From assembly GCA_016271365.2 (NCBI GenBank), contig CM028132.1, positions 1,191,379,001 to 1,191,443,000 on the forward strand: a stretch of DNA of 64,000 nt, written 5' to 3'. A model generated the notes under the pieces. The model worked only from the letters and a program-made list of their open reading frames with translations. It did no database searches and was not told the origin of the DNA. Below, one piece after another: positions 22,640-32,781 of this stretch. Made by a program: the position numbers and the translations under genes. Numbering within the stretch: the first letter of the stretch is position 1; the number at the start of each line of letters is the position of its first letter. The DNA comes from Neoceratodus forsteri. Lineage: Eukaryota; Chordata; Ceratodontiformes; Ceratodontidae.

Positions 22640-23900
22640 ATTTTATGTCCAGTTTACCATCTTCTCTCTAAACCCCCGTTTTCTAAGTTTCTTAATTAGC
22701 CTCCTATGTGTCACAGTGTCAAAGGCCTTACTGAAGTCCAGATAGGCCACATTCACTGCCCTCCCCTGATCTACTTGCTTTGTCACCCACTCAAAGAAAT
22801 CTATGAAATTTGTTTGACATGACCTCCCCCCATGAAACCATGCTGCCAGTGGTCTTGCAGCCCATTTGCCCCAGGTACTCCATCAGTCTCTACTTCAGCA
22901 GGGTTTCTATTAACTTCACCACTAATGTGAGACTGACCAGTCTATAATTGCTAGCCTCCTCCTTCTTCCTGTCACTGTTGTGCAGAGGGACCACATCGGT
23001 CCTCCTCCAGTGCTGTGGAACTACCTCAGTCTCCAATGATATGCTGAATAGTGCTGCCAGAGGGGCAGCTAGCACCGTGCTCAGTTCTTTAAGTAACCTT
23101 GGGTGGATCCCATCTGGCCCCATGGCCTTATTTTCCTTTAGGGTTTCCAATACCCTTTGGACCCTCTCCTCCAAAAACTGATTTGTATCTACTCCTCCTG
23201 GTGCCTGCTGATTCATGTTGGTCCATCCCCTTCCCCCTCCACTGTGAAGACCAAGCAGAAGTACTCAAATTAAAATGCTAGCTTTTTCTTGGTCTTCCTC
23301 TGCAGTCCCCCACCATTCTCCTGATCATCAGTATCCAACCCCTTGCCTTCCTCTTTTCATTCATGTACATGAAGAAAGTCTTAGCCCCTTTTGTGACCTC
23401 CTTGGCTTCTTACCTTCTTTTATCTAGATATAACTCTCATCCCTCTCTGCCTAGGTCTTCTATTTCTTAAAAGTTGTTTTCTTCTCACTTACCTCTTTAG
23501 CCACCTCGTTTGAGAACCACGGTGATCTCTTCCTCCTCCTCCCCTTGATTATTTGCCTCAAATACCATGCCTCAGTTGTTCCCTCCTTCATCCTTCTCCA
23601 TTTTTCCTCCACCCCCCCCCCCAAGGTATTTACTAAGGCATTCTCTTATTTCTTTAAAATCTGCCCTCCTGAAATCTAGGACCCTCGTCAGTGTGGTTTT
23701 CCTCCTGCCCAATTTGTATGCTAAACCACACTGTACAATGATCACTGGTACCCGGGGGCTACCACTGTGACATCTGCAATGCTGTCACTGTTTGTAAGAA
23801 CAAGGTCAGGCTCTGCCCCCTCCCTACTAGGTTCTGTAACCAGCTGCCTGAGAAATACCCCCTGTAGGCAGCCAAATGGCAAGTAGGGGGATCATGTAGC
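22640..23900 (-). mobile_element. CR1 LINE fragment, endonuclease end to RT motif A
   Basis: A minus-strand CR1 ORF2 piece. The endonuclease C-terminal region is at 23900-23560 (TREGAEPDL, then TLTRVLDFRRADF). The reverse transcriptase start is at 23216-22890 (NKAMGPDGIHPRLLKEL, PQHWRRTDVVPLH, SNYRLVSLT), and motif A at about 22760-22700 (AYLDFSKAFDTV). It ends at 22640 against a SINE. The PDGIHPRLL and motif A blocks are intact, but frames shift between them. It resembles the element at 35480-40236 in the same regions. Confidence 0.8.
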
Positions 23901-23904
23901 ACTT

Positions 23905-24405
23905 ACTGAAATAGAGCAGGGTAATTTTTATTGAAAAAACAACAACTGTACAAGCAGATATTACAAGCATATCATCATCAAAGTAATTGAAAACAGGTAA
24001 AGGAAAATCTGTGAGAAAAAAAAATGAAAGGCAAGGAGATAATTCCCATACAGAATATGAGTTATGAAGCTTAAATTAGAAGAGAAAAAATAAATGAAAA
24101 TACAATGGAGCCATAAAAACAAAGTAGAGAACAAATACAATAGACTAAGTTAAACTGCCTTACATCAAAGGCCTGCTTGAAACCATGATCCAAGGCACAG
24201 AATGCTATCGATCAATAGGAATCTTATGCGGAAGTGTTTTCATCTCAGAGAAATATGCATCACACAATTCATGTTCAGTTTCCTTAAGAACATCTTATAA
24301 GCCACATATTTTCTGCTGCAGGGTAAAATGGTACCTATTCAGCCAGATATACCACTTACAACAGGCAAATAAAATGTGAAGAGTACTTGAGTCCCATTTT
24401 TATGT
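23905..24405 (-). mobile_element. LINE ORF2 C-terminal and 3' UTR, left part
   Basis: The minus-strand 3' end of a LINE. The tail is near 23930 (ttttattgaaaaaac), and a decayed C-terminal frame at 24380-24190 reads YIWLNRYHFTLQQK. It appears to be the continuation of 25936-26460, split by the array at 24406-25935. An L1- or Tx1-like C-terminus is likely but not certain. Confidence 0.45.
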
Positions 24406-25935
24406 TGCTTGCACGCATGTGCAAGAAACATAGTGCCATCATCGGAGATTTCGGAGGTGTGTCACCTCCTCCTCCAATTCAGTCAGTGAGCTGAGAGGCC
24501 GGTTTCAGAGCCATCGCATTTTGGAGCTGTCTATGACACGCCCAAAATGCAGTGGCATACAGTTGAAAGGGGAGCTACGCTTCAGTGAGCAGCATAAAGC
24601 GCAGAACTCACTCCCCACGCAGGCGTTGCACGCCCAAGACGTGACTGTGAGCCGACGGGTGCCTAATCCTGTCGGCTGAGCTGCATGCCCCCCAGTAGTT
24701 GGTGCTACGCTGGGAGCCCACCCAGCGTGGCAATCAGTCTCTTGGCAGACGGGGTGCGCAATCCCCCGCCGGCTGAACGGCCCCTCCGTCTCTTGTGCCA
24801 CGAGATTTCACCCCAGCATGGCAACGTCCCACAATGCCTTTTTTTTTAAACCCATAAACAAAAACGGGTCCCCGCAGCGCCTCCCGACCCCCTCCCACAA
24901 CCCGCACCCACCCACCGCGCACTCCAGTTCTCACACCCCCACCCCATACTTACCTCCGGACTCGCATGATGATCTTCAAGACTGGGAACACGCCTGCACC
25001 TTCAAAGCCGACCGCGAACTGAGGAAATGCCGCAAGCTGTATAACGGCCAGATCGGGGTTCAACTCTATTGCATATCTCAGGTTTTTTGGAATTTTACTA
25101 CCAACATGAGTTTAGATTCTTCTCATGAATGATATCATTGTCATGAGCAAGAGCTGTTCTCGGGTGATTTCGCCGCAGTGACTGCGAAATCACCCTTCGG
25201 CCCGAATACCGCCATGACAGTGACATCATTCATGAGAAGGGGTCCCAAAACCCATGTTGAAAATTTGGTACAAAATCTCCACACAGTGACTGTTTTATGA
25301 GCGTGCTATGCAGTTCCCGCAGGCTCGTAAGTTCGCGAAATTTAATATTTTCACCCAGATTTCAACATTGCCATTTTACCACACACCTTCATGAGTAGTA
25401 TAGCTGTCATTTTCACATCTCACCTAAAATGTTCCTACTTGTAGCTTAGAATGGCGCAGTCGGTGTGAACTCAGTGTATGGGACACATTAAGAAAATCAC
25501 AGTGTCACTGTTCATGAGCAGAGATCTTAAAATGGCAATGTTGAAAATTTGGTGAAAGAATTCCTAACAATGACTGTTTTATTATGTGTGCTACAGTTCC
25601 CACGCACACCTCGTAGGTTTGGGTTCTCAATATTTCCACCCAGATTTTCAACATTGCCATTTTATCACACCTCCTGAGCAGTACAGCTATCATTTTTCAC
25701 ATCCTGCCCAAAACGATGTTTCGCCCATATGGCGCACAATGGCGCGGTCGGTGTGCAAACTCAATGTATGGGACACATTAACAAAATCACAGTGACACTG
25801 TTCATGAGCAGAGGTCTTAAAATGTATGTGTGAAAATTTCGTGAAAATTTCTAACAATGACTGTTTTTGACGAGCTGCGTTGCGCAGTTCCTACGCACGC
25901 TCGTAAGTTCACAAATTTTCAATATTTGCACTCCA
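24406..25935. mobile_element. Composite insertion: GC-rich head and foldback tandem array
   Basis: The left part (24500-25000) is GC-rich without coding motifs. The right part (25100-25935) is a tandem array with a period of about 288 bp. The marker cagt.ggtgtg..aactca.tgtatggg lies at 25458 and 25745, and ccagatttcaacattgccatttta-like blocks at 25358 and 25650. Each unit is itself palindromic (aaaatggcaatgttgaaaat against attttcaacattgccatttt). The insertion splits a LINE. A second array of the same kind lies at 27800-28370. Confidence 0.55.
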
Positions 25936-26460
25936 ATGACTTCAAAATACCTAAACAGCACATAGAAGCAAGCAACATTCAGCACTGACAAATGCTTGTT
26001 TCCAGTTAATATCATACATGCCATGTACATGAATGTCACAAGTAATTGTTTTGAACAATGGTTGATTCCAGTGGTTAGCCACCAAAATCACAGAATCCTA
26101 TGACATATAAACAATGAAAAACTAGATGATCCATTGTTTCAGTCTGATCTAAACACAAGGGTCTGGGACAAAGCCTGTCTCACATACGTCTGTGCTTATG
26201 ATTTGCTTTAACATTCAGTTTTGCATGGCAACACCCTAGAAGGTAAATTGGTATCGGTTAGTTGCTCCAATAAGGATGGAATAGCTCCTGGAGGGCTTCT
26301 GTCAAATACAGGATGAGCTGGAAACAGTTTTCAATATTGCATGAATATAGGGCTTTCCTGGAAAAATTCCTAAAGTGTCCTATGGGAATGTGCCAGCTTC
26401 GCAGTTTACTTCACTCATTACTTCCAATAGCTCCGTATGAAGTCCGAACTATCCACTGTT
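25936..26460 (-). mobile_element. LINE ORF2 C-terminal fragment, right part
   Basis: The minus-strand reading gives CPRPLCLDQTETMDHLVFHC near 26175-26110, the Cys-rich C-terminal block (CxxC then H and C) found at the end of L1-type ORF2 proteins. No reverse transcriptase is visible upstream. Decayed. Confidence 0.5.
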
Positions 26461-26579
26461 TACCTGACACAAAATGGCCGACCAGGTATTAATGACACAT
26501 TGAAGCTTGCAAGGACCAATACAGCAACTACTAAATCTAGATTGACACATTGAAGGTAACATAGAAGGATAATGGAGTC
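26461..26579. other. Unassigned short spacer
   Basis: Contains a direct repeat of gacacattgaag (26497 and 26543) but no recognisable element. Confidence 0.4.
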
Positions 26580-27370
26580 CCGGACAGCAGATGGTCTCTC
26601 AACCTCCCGTGTTTGTAACCATGTCTGTAACCAGGACTGGGATCTGGCTATTCCAAGGTATTCTCTGTTTAGAAGGGATGGGGGAGTAACTCTTTACGTG
26701 AGAGACAGCATAAGGGCAACAGCAACATAGGGAAAGAAGGAGAGGGCAGAGGTACTGTGGAGCAGAGGAAAGGGGACATTATTCACACAGGGGTGACCTA
26801 CAGACCCCCAGAAAGGGGGAAGAAAGTAGATGAAGAATTAATAGACAAAATTCAGAATATGGCTCAAAGAGGGAGGTACTAAAAGTCGGAGACATCAATT
26901 TACCAGATGTAGACTGAAGCCTGCCTGCAGCGGCAACTGTCAGTAGCAAAGGCATGCTCAGCTCTTTACTATGTGCCTCCTTCAGGCAACTAGTAGAGGA
27001 ACCCATATGCAAGGTGGCAATGCGGGACCTGGTATTGACAAATTGGGAAAGCATTGCTAACGTCACGATGGGCGACCACCTAGGAACTAGCGACCGCTGT
27101 ACAGCATGGTTTACTATTAGGACTGAGCAAGTAGTAAACTGAACCAGGACTAGGGTTCTAGACTTCAGAATGGCCAACTCTGAGGCAATGAGGGAATGTC
27201 TCAAGGATGCATTGGTCGAGATAGAGGTACTGGAGGGAGTAGAGAGCCAGTGAGCTAAAATAAAGAAGGGTATAAATAGGACTACAAATCTCTGTATCTG
27301 ACAAGTTAGCAAGGCTAAAAGAACAAGCATTTGTCAATGCAGAATGTTATCTTGCTGGCATTGGCATAGG
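26580..27370 (+). mobile_element. CR1 LINE endonuclease fragment
   Basis: The plus-strand reading gives SLFRRDGGVTLYVRDSI, then GVTYRPPERGKKVDEE, GDINLPDVD (the endonuclease core, normally GDFNxPDIxW), and MGDHLGTSDRC (the SDH-type catalytic motif, here SDR). The equivalent blocks in the element at 36990-37700 are VDRQRRGGAGVAL, VYRPPSHRE and LGTSDHQ, so this is the same clade. It is broken by stops and ends before the reverse transcriptase. Confidence 0.75.
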
Positions 27371-27375
27371 TGGTG

Positions 27376-28950
27376 CAGGAGTTAGAGAGATGCATAATAG
27401 GAATGGCAGTGAAGTAGTGAACTGACGCCAACCCCACCCCCACCCTGCAGAGACTGACTGGTATTGGGGTGTGCCTTTGGGTTGTCGGCCATAATGCTCA
27501 CGCCATTTAACGTCACCCTACCCTGTAGATACCGACAAGTGTCGCAGTGTGCCTTGGGGTGTTCGGGCCTTACACTCACCCCATTCCATAAGGAAATACA
27601 CTGAGATGGGTGCAGTATAGGAGAATGGGATGAACTTTGGGGCCGAAGAGTCCACGGCACACCTTCATGCCTGTCAGTGGCTGAAGAGTGGGGGTGGGCG
27701 TGGAATGGTGTGAGCATTACAGCATACAATCCCAAGTCACACCCTTGACACCTGTCAGTCTCTACAGGGTGGGGCGTTACGGCTGGAAACCTAACGCCCT
27801 GGGCATTTGTTGGTATTTTCACTCCAAATCTTCAACATGGGCTTTTTGTGACCCCACCTCATGAACAGCAGCACTATCAGTTTGTTAGCTGAAAGGTGAT
27901 TTTGCACAGCGACTGCGCCATTTGGCGCCACAGGTGTGAAAACACATTTCAGGCAGGATGTGAAAATGACAGCTTTACTGTTCATGTGAGAAGGTGTAAA
28001 AAAGGCAATATTGAAAATCTGGAGTGAAAATATGAAAAACTGGTGAAGTCACAAGCGTGCATAGAAACTACACAATGCACACTCGTAACACAATTATTTT
28101 GGGGATTTTTTTAACCATATTTTCAACATAGGCATCTTGGGACCTCCACTCATGAACAGTGGCACTGTGATTTTGTTAATCTGTCCCGAAAGTTGATTTT
28201 CCACAGCGACTGTGCCATTGTGTGCCAGATGTGTGAAAACACATTTCGGGCAGGATGTGACATCGAGATGACAGTGCATGTGTTCATGGGGGGGGGGTCC
28301 CAAGAACCCCATGTTGAAAATTTGGAGGCAAAATAAAAAAAAAAATGGCTGAAATATCCACCTAAGTTGAAACCCCCCATTCATGCCATTACACAGCTTA
28401 CAGGCATTTCTTCATTTTGGAATTCAGCTTTGAAGAGTCCAGACGTGTTCCTGCTACACCAAAGATCACAGTGCCAGACCTCTGGAGTAAGTATGGGGGT
28501 GTGGGGAGGTGAGGTGCACAGAGGACGGGTGCAGTTTAGGGGAAGGGAGCCACGGACAACGGACAGTTTTCTTTTTTTCAGGTACAAAAAAAATGGACAC
28601 TGCGCCGCAGGACGGTTTTCTTCCTTTACAATTGAAAAAAAATTGTTGGTCACACTGGGGTGGGCTCCCAGTTTGGCCCATGATTTTCGGGGGGGTGATG
28701 GTGGCCACTCTGGGAAAGGCGCCCAGTGTGCCACACAATGGGGGTAAGGCGGAGGGAGGAACATGCCGACATGGTCGACTTTCTGTGAGTGGAAGCACAC
28801 TGGGGTGGGCTCCCAGTGTGCCACACAATGTGGGGGGATGGGCGTGACATGCCGACACAGGGATTGCACCCCCGATGTTGGCCTTCTTTGGGGATTATGT
28901 GGCGACACCAGGACCCGCCGCCATGTTTATTAAAATGTTTCACCAGAAAG
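27376..28950. mobile_element. Foldback/tandem composite element
   Basis: Three layers are visible. At 27427-27590, two direct copies of a block of about 80 bp (cctgtagataccgac, gtgtgcctt.gggt, cactcaccccat). The same block recurs inverted at 27690-27785. At 27800-28370, about two palindromic units resembling the array at 25100-25935, sharing gcgactg.gccatttggcgc, tgtgaaaacacattt and catgaacag.. Finally a GC-rich part at 28480-28930 with a duplicated cactggggtgggctcccagt. There is no coding motif. The order of array and GC-rich part is the mirror of 24406-25935. Confidence 0.5.
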
Positions 28951-29236
28951 GCATGTACAGAGGCATGTCATCTGTGCCACTGAATGACGAGTTTGTCTCT
29001 GATTGCAGTGGCATATTTGTTTCAAGTTGGTGGCACTTTGCATAATACTTGTGTCGGCACTAGCATGCTGGCTAATTGGGGAATGAGGGATGCACCTATT
29101 AAAGCGTGCTCTGCATTCGCCAACACTGAGAGAGAGAGAGAGAGAGAGAGAGCAGCTAAAGCTTCCTTAAATCAAGGGGTTATTTACTAGACTACTCTGA
29201 ATTGAATTATTACTTTTTGGACCTGCATAAGTAAAG
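28951..29236. other. Unassigned spacer with GA microsatellite
   Basis: A (GA)n run of about 13 units lies at 29127-29152. No gene or element recognised in the rest. Confidence 0.6.
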
Positions 29237-29272
29237 TACAGCTACGTAAGAACTTACTATAACAGTAGATCT

Positions 29273-29455
29273 TCAAGAGAGGCTCTTGCCGTAGGTAATT
29301 ACAAATAGGACTGAAGCTGGCAGACGTCAGGGCCCCCATGGAAAAATTTCTAGCTAGCAGTCTCTGGTGGAGGACCGCCCCACATCAGGTGACCGACGTC
29401 AGCATAAAGGGGCAGTCCCCCACGCCCGCCTTCCAGTTCTTTCCCTGCCAAAGGC
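29273..29455 (+). repeat. DIRS left inverted terminal repeat
   Basis: Complementary to 35265-35462 over about 180 bp, with shared runs taggtaattacaaatagg, tttctagctagcagtctctgg and ccttccagttctttccc. Confidence 0.9.
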
Positions 29456-29538
29456 CAAAAAAGGCAAGATGAGAGAAAAGCGGATGTTTCTTTCACTGGA
29501 AAAGGAGCTGACAAAGCTTAGGGAGATGGAGGGCGGGA

Positions 29539-29655
29539 AGGTATTACCTACTGGAAGAGCCTCTCTCGAAGATCTACTGTTACGGTAAGTTCTTACGTAA
29601 CTGTACTATCTTACTTCGAGAGGGCTCTTGCAGCAGGCAATTACAAATGGGACTG
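29539..29655. repeat. DIRS internal complementary region
   Basis: The left half (29539-29606) is the complement of the left end (29237-29302; gtaagttcttacgta against tacgtaagaacttac). The right half (29607-29655; cttacttcgagagggctctt) is the complement of the right end (35425-35467). In this class the region is thought to template circularisation of the cDNA. Confidence 0.9.
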
Positions 29656-29734
29656 AGTCCCAAGCAGTCTGGAACAAGAAGAAGAACACGTGAGGAGGAA
29701 ACTACCCAAAAGTAGACCTCTGGCTGTGAAGGTC

Positions 29735-31432
29735 TTAGGAAAGAAGACCTTGAAGAACGGCCAACCCTAAACCTGCTCTACGGCAAGAGGCAATGTCCAA
29801 ACTGTAATGTTTTGTAAAGGTATGGATAGAAGTCCAAGTTGCAGCTGCACAGATGTCTGCCGCTGACACATTCTTGAACCAAGCAGCAGAGGCAGTGACC
29901 CCTCTGGTGGAATGGCCGCTGACCTGACCTGGCAGGGTCTTGTTGTACTTGTCATAACAGAAAATGATACAATGAGCCAACCATTTAGATAGGCATTGCT
30001 TAGAAACAACATTGCCTTCTCTTTTACGAGTAAAAGAGACAAACAGTTGATCAGTCTTTCAGAAATCCTTCGTCCTGGTAGTGTAGTATCTCAGAATTCG
30101 GTGAACATCCAAAGTATGGAAGAGGTACTCCACTTGATTGGAGTGCTGTGTAAAGAAAGCAGGCAGTTCCATGGATTGATTCAGCGTAGATTCTGCTACC
30201 ACCTTGGGGAGAAACTTAAGGTTGGTATGCAAAGCCATATGTTCCTTCTGAAAAATCAAATATGGGATTTTGCACATGAGAGCCTGGAGCTTGGAAATCC
30301 TTCGAGCAGAAATAATGGCCACAAGGAAGAGAGTCTTCCATGAAAGGAACTTTAGGTCTGCTGAGGCTGCCAGCTCAAAAGGAGGCAGAGTAAGCTTCTC
30401 AAGGATAAAATTCAAATCTCAAGGAGGGTCAGGAACCCAAATTGGGTGTCTCAGGTGGAGGACCCCTCTAAGAAAAGTCTTGGAGACTTCCAGTTGTGCA
30501 AAAGTCCTGTCCCCAAAAGGAACATGGTAAGCCGAGATGGTCACCATGTGAACCTTCAAAGAGGAATGACTGAGACCCAGATCAAAGAGGTGTCGCAAGT
30601 AATCCAAAAGCCACCCAACAGAGCATGAGAATGGCTCGAAATCTTTGGAAGCGGCCCAAATAGAACACCGTTTCCATTTCATGGCATAGGTAGATCTAGT
30701 GGAGGGCTTTCTAGCCTCCATCAGAATCTCAGCCACCAGCGGGTATACCCCGAATTGGGCTTGAGCTATGTCTGCAGGAGCCACGCATGCAACTGAAGGG
30801 ACTTGAGGCCTGGATGGACCAGGGTCCCCTGATCCTGGGTCAGTAAAAGATGCGACAGAGGAAGAGGAAGCGGAGAGTCCTCTGAAAACTGTTGCAGAAG
30901 AGAGAAACAAACTTGCCTGGGCCAGAAAGGAGCGATTATGATCATGCAAGCTCCTTCTGAGCTGAGTTTCTGTAAGACCCTCAGAATCAAGGGGATCGGG
31001 GGGGAAGGCATAGACGAATCTGCCCTTCCAGTCTCGAGACAGAGCATCTCTCCAAAAATGTTGCGCCCTGGAGCGAGCGAGCAGAAGTTGGGAAGTTTTG
31101 CATTGTGAGGAGATGCAAACAGGTCTACCTGTGGTGTTCCCCAACGTAGGAAGATATCGTCTGCTATCCCCGATCGAGTTCCCACTCCTGACCGTGAGCA
31201 GACGACCGACTGAGGTGGTCTGCCAATGTGTTTGACCCCCGGGACATGAATAGCCATGAGATGAAGGTTGTGCTGCACTGCCCAAACCCAAACTCGCATC
31301 GCCTCCCTGCAGAGAGGGCAGGAACGAGTTCCTCCCTGTTTGTTGATGTACCAGACCACACACATGTTGTCCATCTGGACAGCCAGATGCCTGGGGAGCA
31401 GATACAGATGCAGAGCATACAGCACGGCCCAA
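29735..31432 (-). pseudogene. DIRS tyrosine recombinase (two in-frame stops)
   Basis: The recombinase joins circular element DNA into the target. It reads in one frame from the N-terminal domain (PSTRSTYAMKWKRCSIWAAS, then LFDLGLSHSSLKVHMVTISA near 30700-30560) to the catalytic domain. SARRISKLQAL supplies the first catalytic Arg (about 30320), GHSTRGVTAS the His and second Arg (29925-29900), and TFTKHYSLD the Tyr (about 29815). Only two stops, at 30419-30421 and about 30059-30061, interrupt it, making it the best preserved protein of the element. The frame extends upstream to 31432, overlapping the RNase H in another frame. Confidence 0.85.
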
Positions 31433-32781
31433 AGCTCGAGCACATTGATGTGGAGTGTTTTCTCGAGCCTGGACCAGGAGCCCTGGGTCCTATGAGACCT
31501 CAAATTGGCTCCCCAACCATCACCCGAGGTGTCTGTTGTCAGCCTCTACGAGGGGGGAGCAAGACAGAAAGGAACTCCACGGCAAAGATTTTCCTGAACC
31601 ATCCACCAATGCAAGTTCCAAGACATGGGATTGGAGATCAGAACTAGTTGATCTAGGTCGTCCACCAACTGATCCCACTGAGACAGAAGCGTCCACTGAG
31701 AGATTCTCATGTGAAGCCGAGCGCGAGGGACTGTCGGAATAGCAGCAGCCATGAGCCCGAGGAGGCGAAGGACCGACCTGGCGCTGACCCACCTGCAGCT
31801 GGACAACAGGCAAACCTGAGCTTGGAGTGTGGCCACCCTGTCCAGTGGCAGGAATGCCATGCTGGAGGTCATGTCTAGGATCACCCCGATAAACTGGAGC
31901 CTCTGGGACGGGATCAGATGGGACTTGGCCTGGTTGCCGGTAATACCCAGGCTGGTAAAAACCCTGCAGGGCAAGGGAAAGGAAGCGCAGGAGTTCCTCC
32001 CTGGAGGAGGCCAGCCAGGAGGCAGTCGTCCAGGTACAGAAAAACCTGAGCCCCCTGGGTACGCAGGTAGGCTGCTATCACCAAAAGGCATTTGGTGAAC
32101 ACTCGGTGCACCGAGAAAAGACCAAATGGGAGGGCCCTGAACTGGTAGTGGTCCCCCTGAAACAAAAAACGCAGGTATTTGCAGTGGGAAGGGAGAACAG
32201 GGATATGCAGGTAAGCATCCTGCATGTTCAGAGTGCACAGCCACTTTCCCGGCCGAAGAAGGGGCAGAAGACTCTGCAGAGAGAACATCTTGAACCTTTT
32301 GTACTCCACAAACAAGTTCAGGGAGCTGAGGTCAAGAATCAGCCTCAAATCTCCTGACTTCTTCGGGACCAGGTAGAATGGGAGTAATAACCCATCTCCC
32401 GAAGATGGGGTGGGATGGGCTCTATCGCCTCCTTCCGAAGAAGAGAGGATATTTCCTCCGGACCAGAAGAAGGGTTCTGGGAGTAAGATGACCTGGGGTT
32501 TCAGGAGGTTTCTGAAGAAACTCTATTGAGTGCCCTTCTGTGATCAGCTGGAGCACCCAATTGTCTGAAGTGATCCTCTCCCTACCCGGTAGATGGAAGG
32601 ACAATCTCCCTCCTACCGGTTCCTCTGGGAAGTCCAGAGGCTGTGGGAGAGGAAAGGAGTCAGGAGGTGTGGAGCAGTGTTGTGGCTGAAGCCCCCACTG
32701 CTTTTCTGGGTGGGGGGCTTGGCAGCCAGAGGGGCCCGATGTTTGTTGACCCGCTTTCCCTGAGGTTTCGCCTTTTGCCAA
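30766..32781 (-). pseudogene. DIRS reverse transcriptase and RNase H, frameshifted
   Basis: Copies element RNA into DNA. The start is near 32622-32540 (PVGGRLSFHL, then ITSDNWVLQLI). The palm follows at 32348-31990: RLILDLSSLNLFVEYKRF, LNMQDAYLHIPV with the motif A Asp, QFRALPFGLFSVHRVFTK, and YLDDCLLAG with the two catalytic Asp. RNase H is at 31503-31150 (HINVLELWAVLYAL with Glu, VQMDNMCVVWYINKQGG with Asp), then the DIRS-specific PQVDLFASPHNAKLP block and a downstream PPDPL-type motif. Frame changes occur near 32400, 31914 and 31500. No methyltransferase domain, found in some DIRS, was recognised. Confidence 0.85.

Noticed and set aside
28367..28943. Overlapping frames of 97 to 175 codons on both strands
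   Set aside because: They lie in a GC-rich repeated part of a foldback element. Both strands are open together, as expected from composition, and no domain is recognisable.
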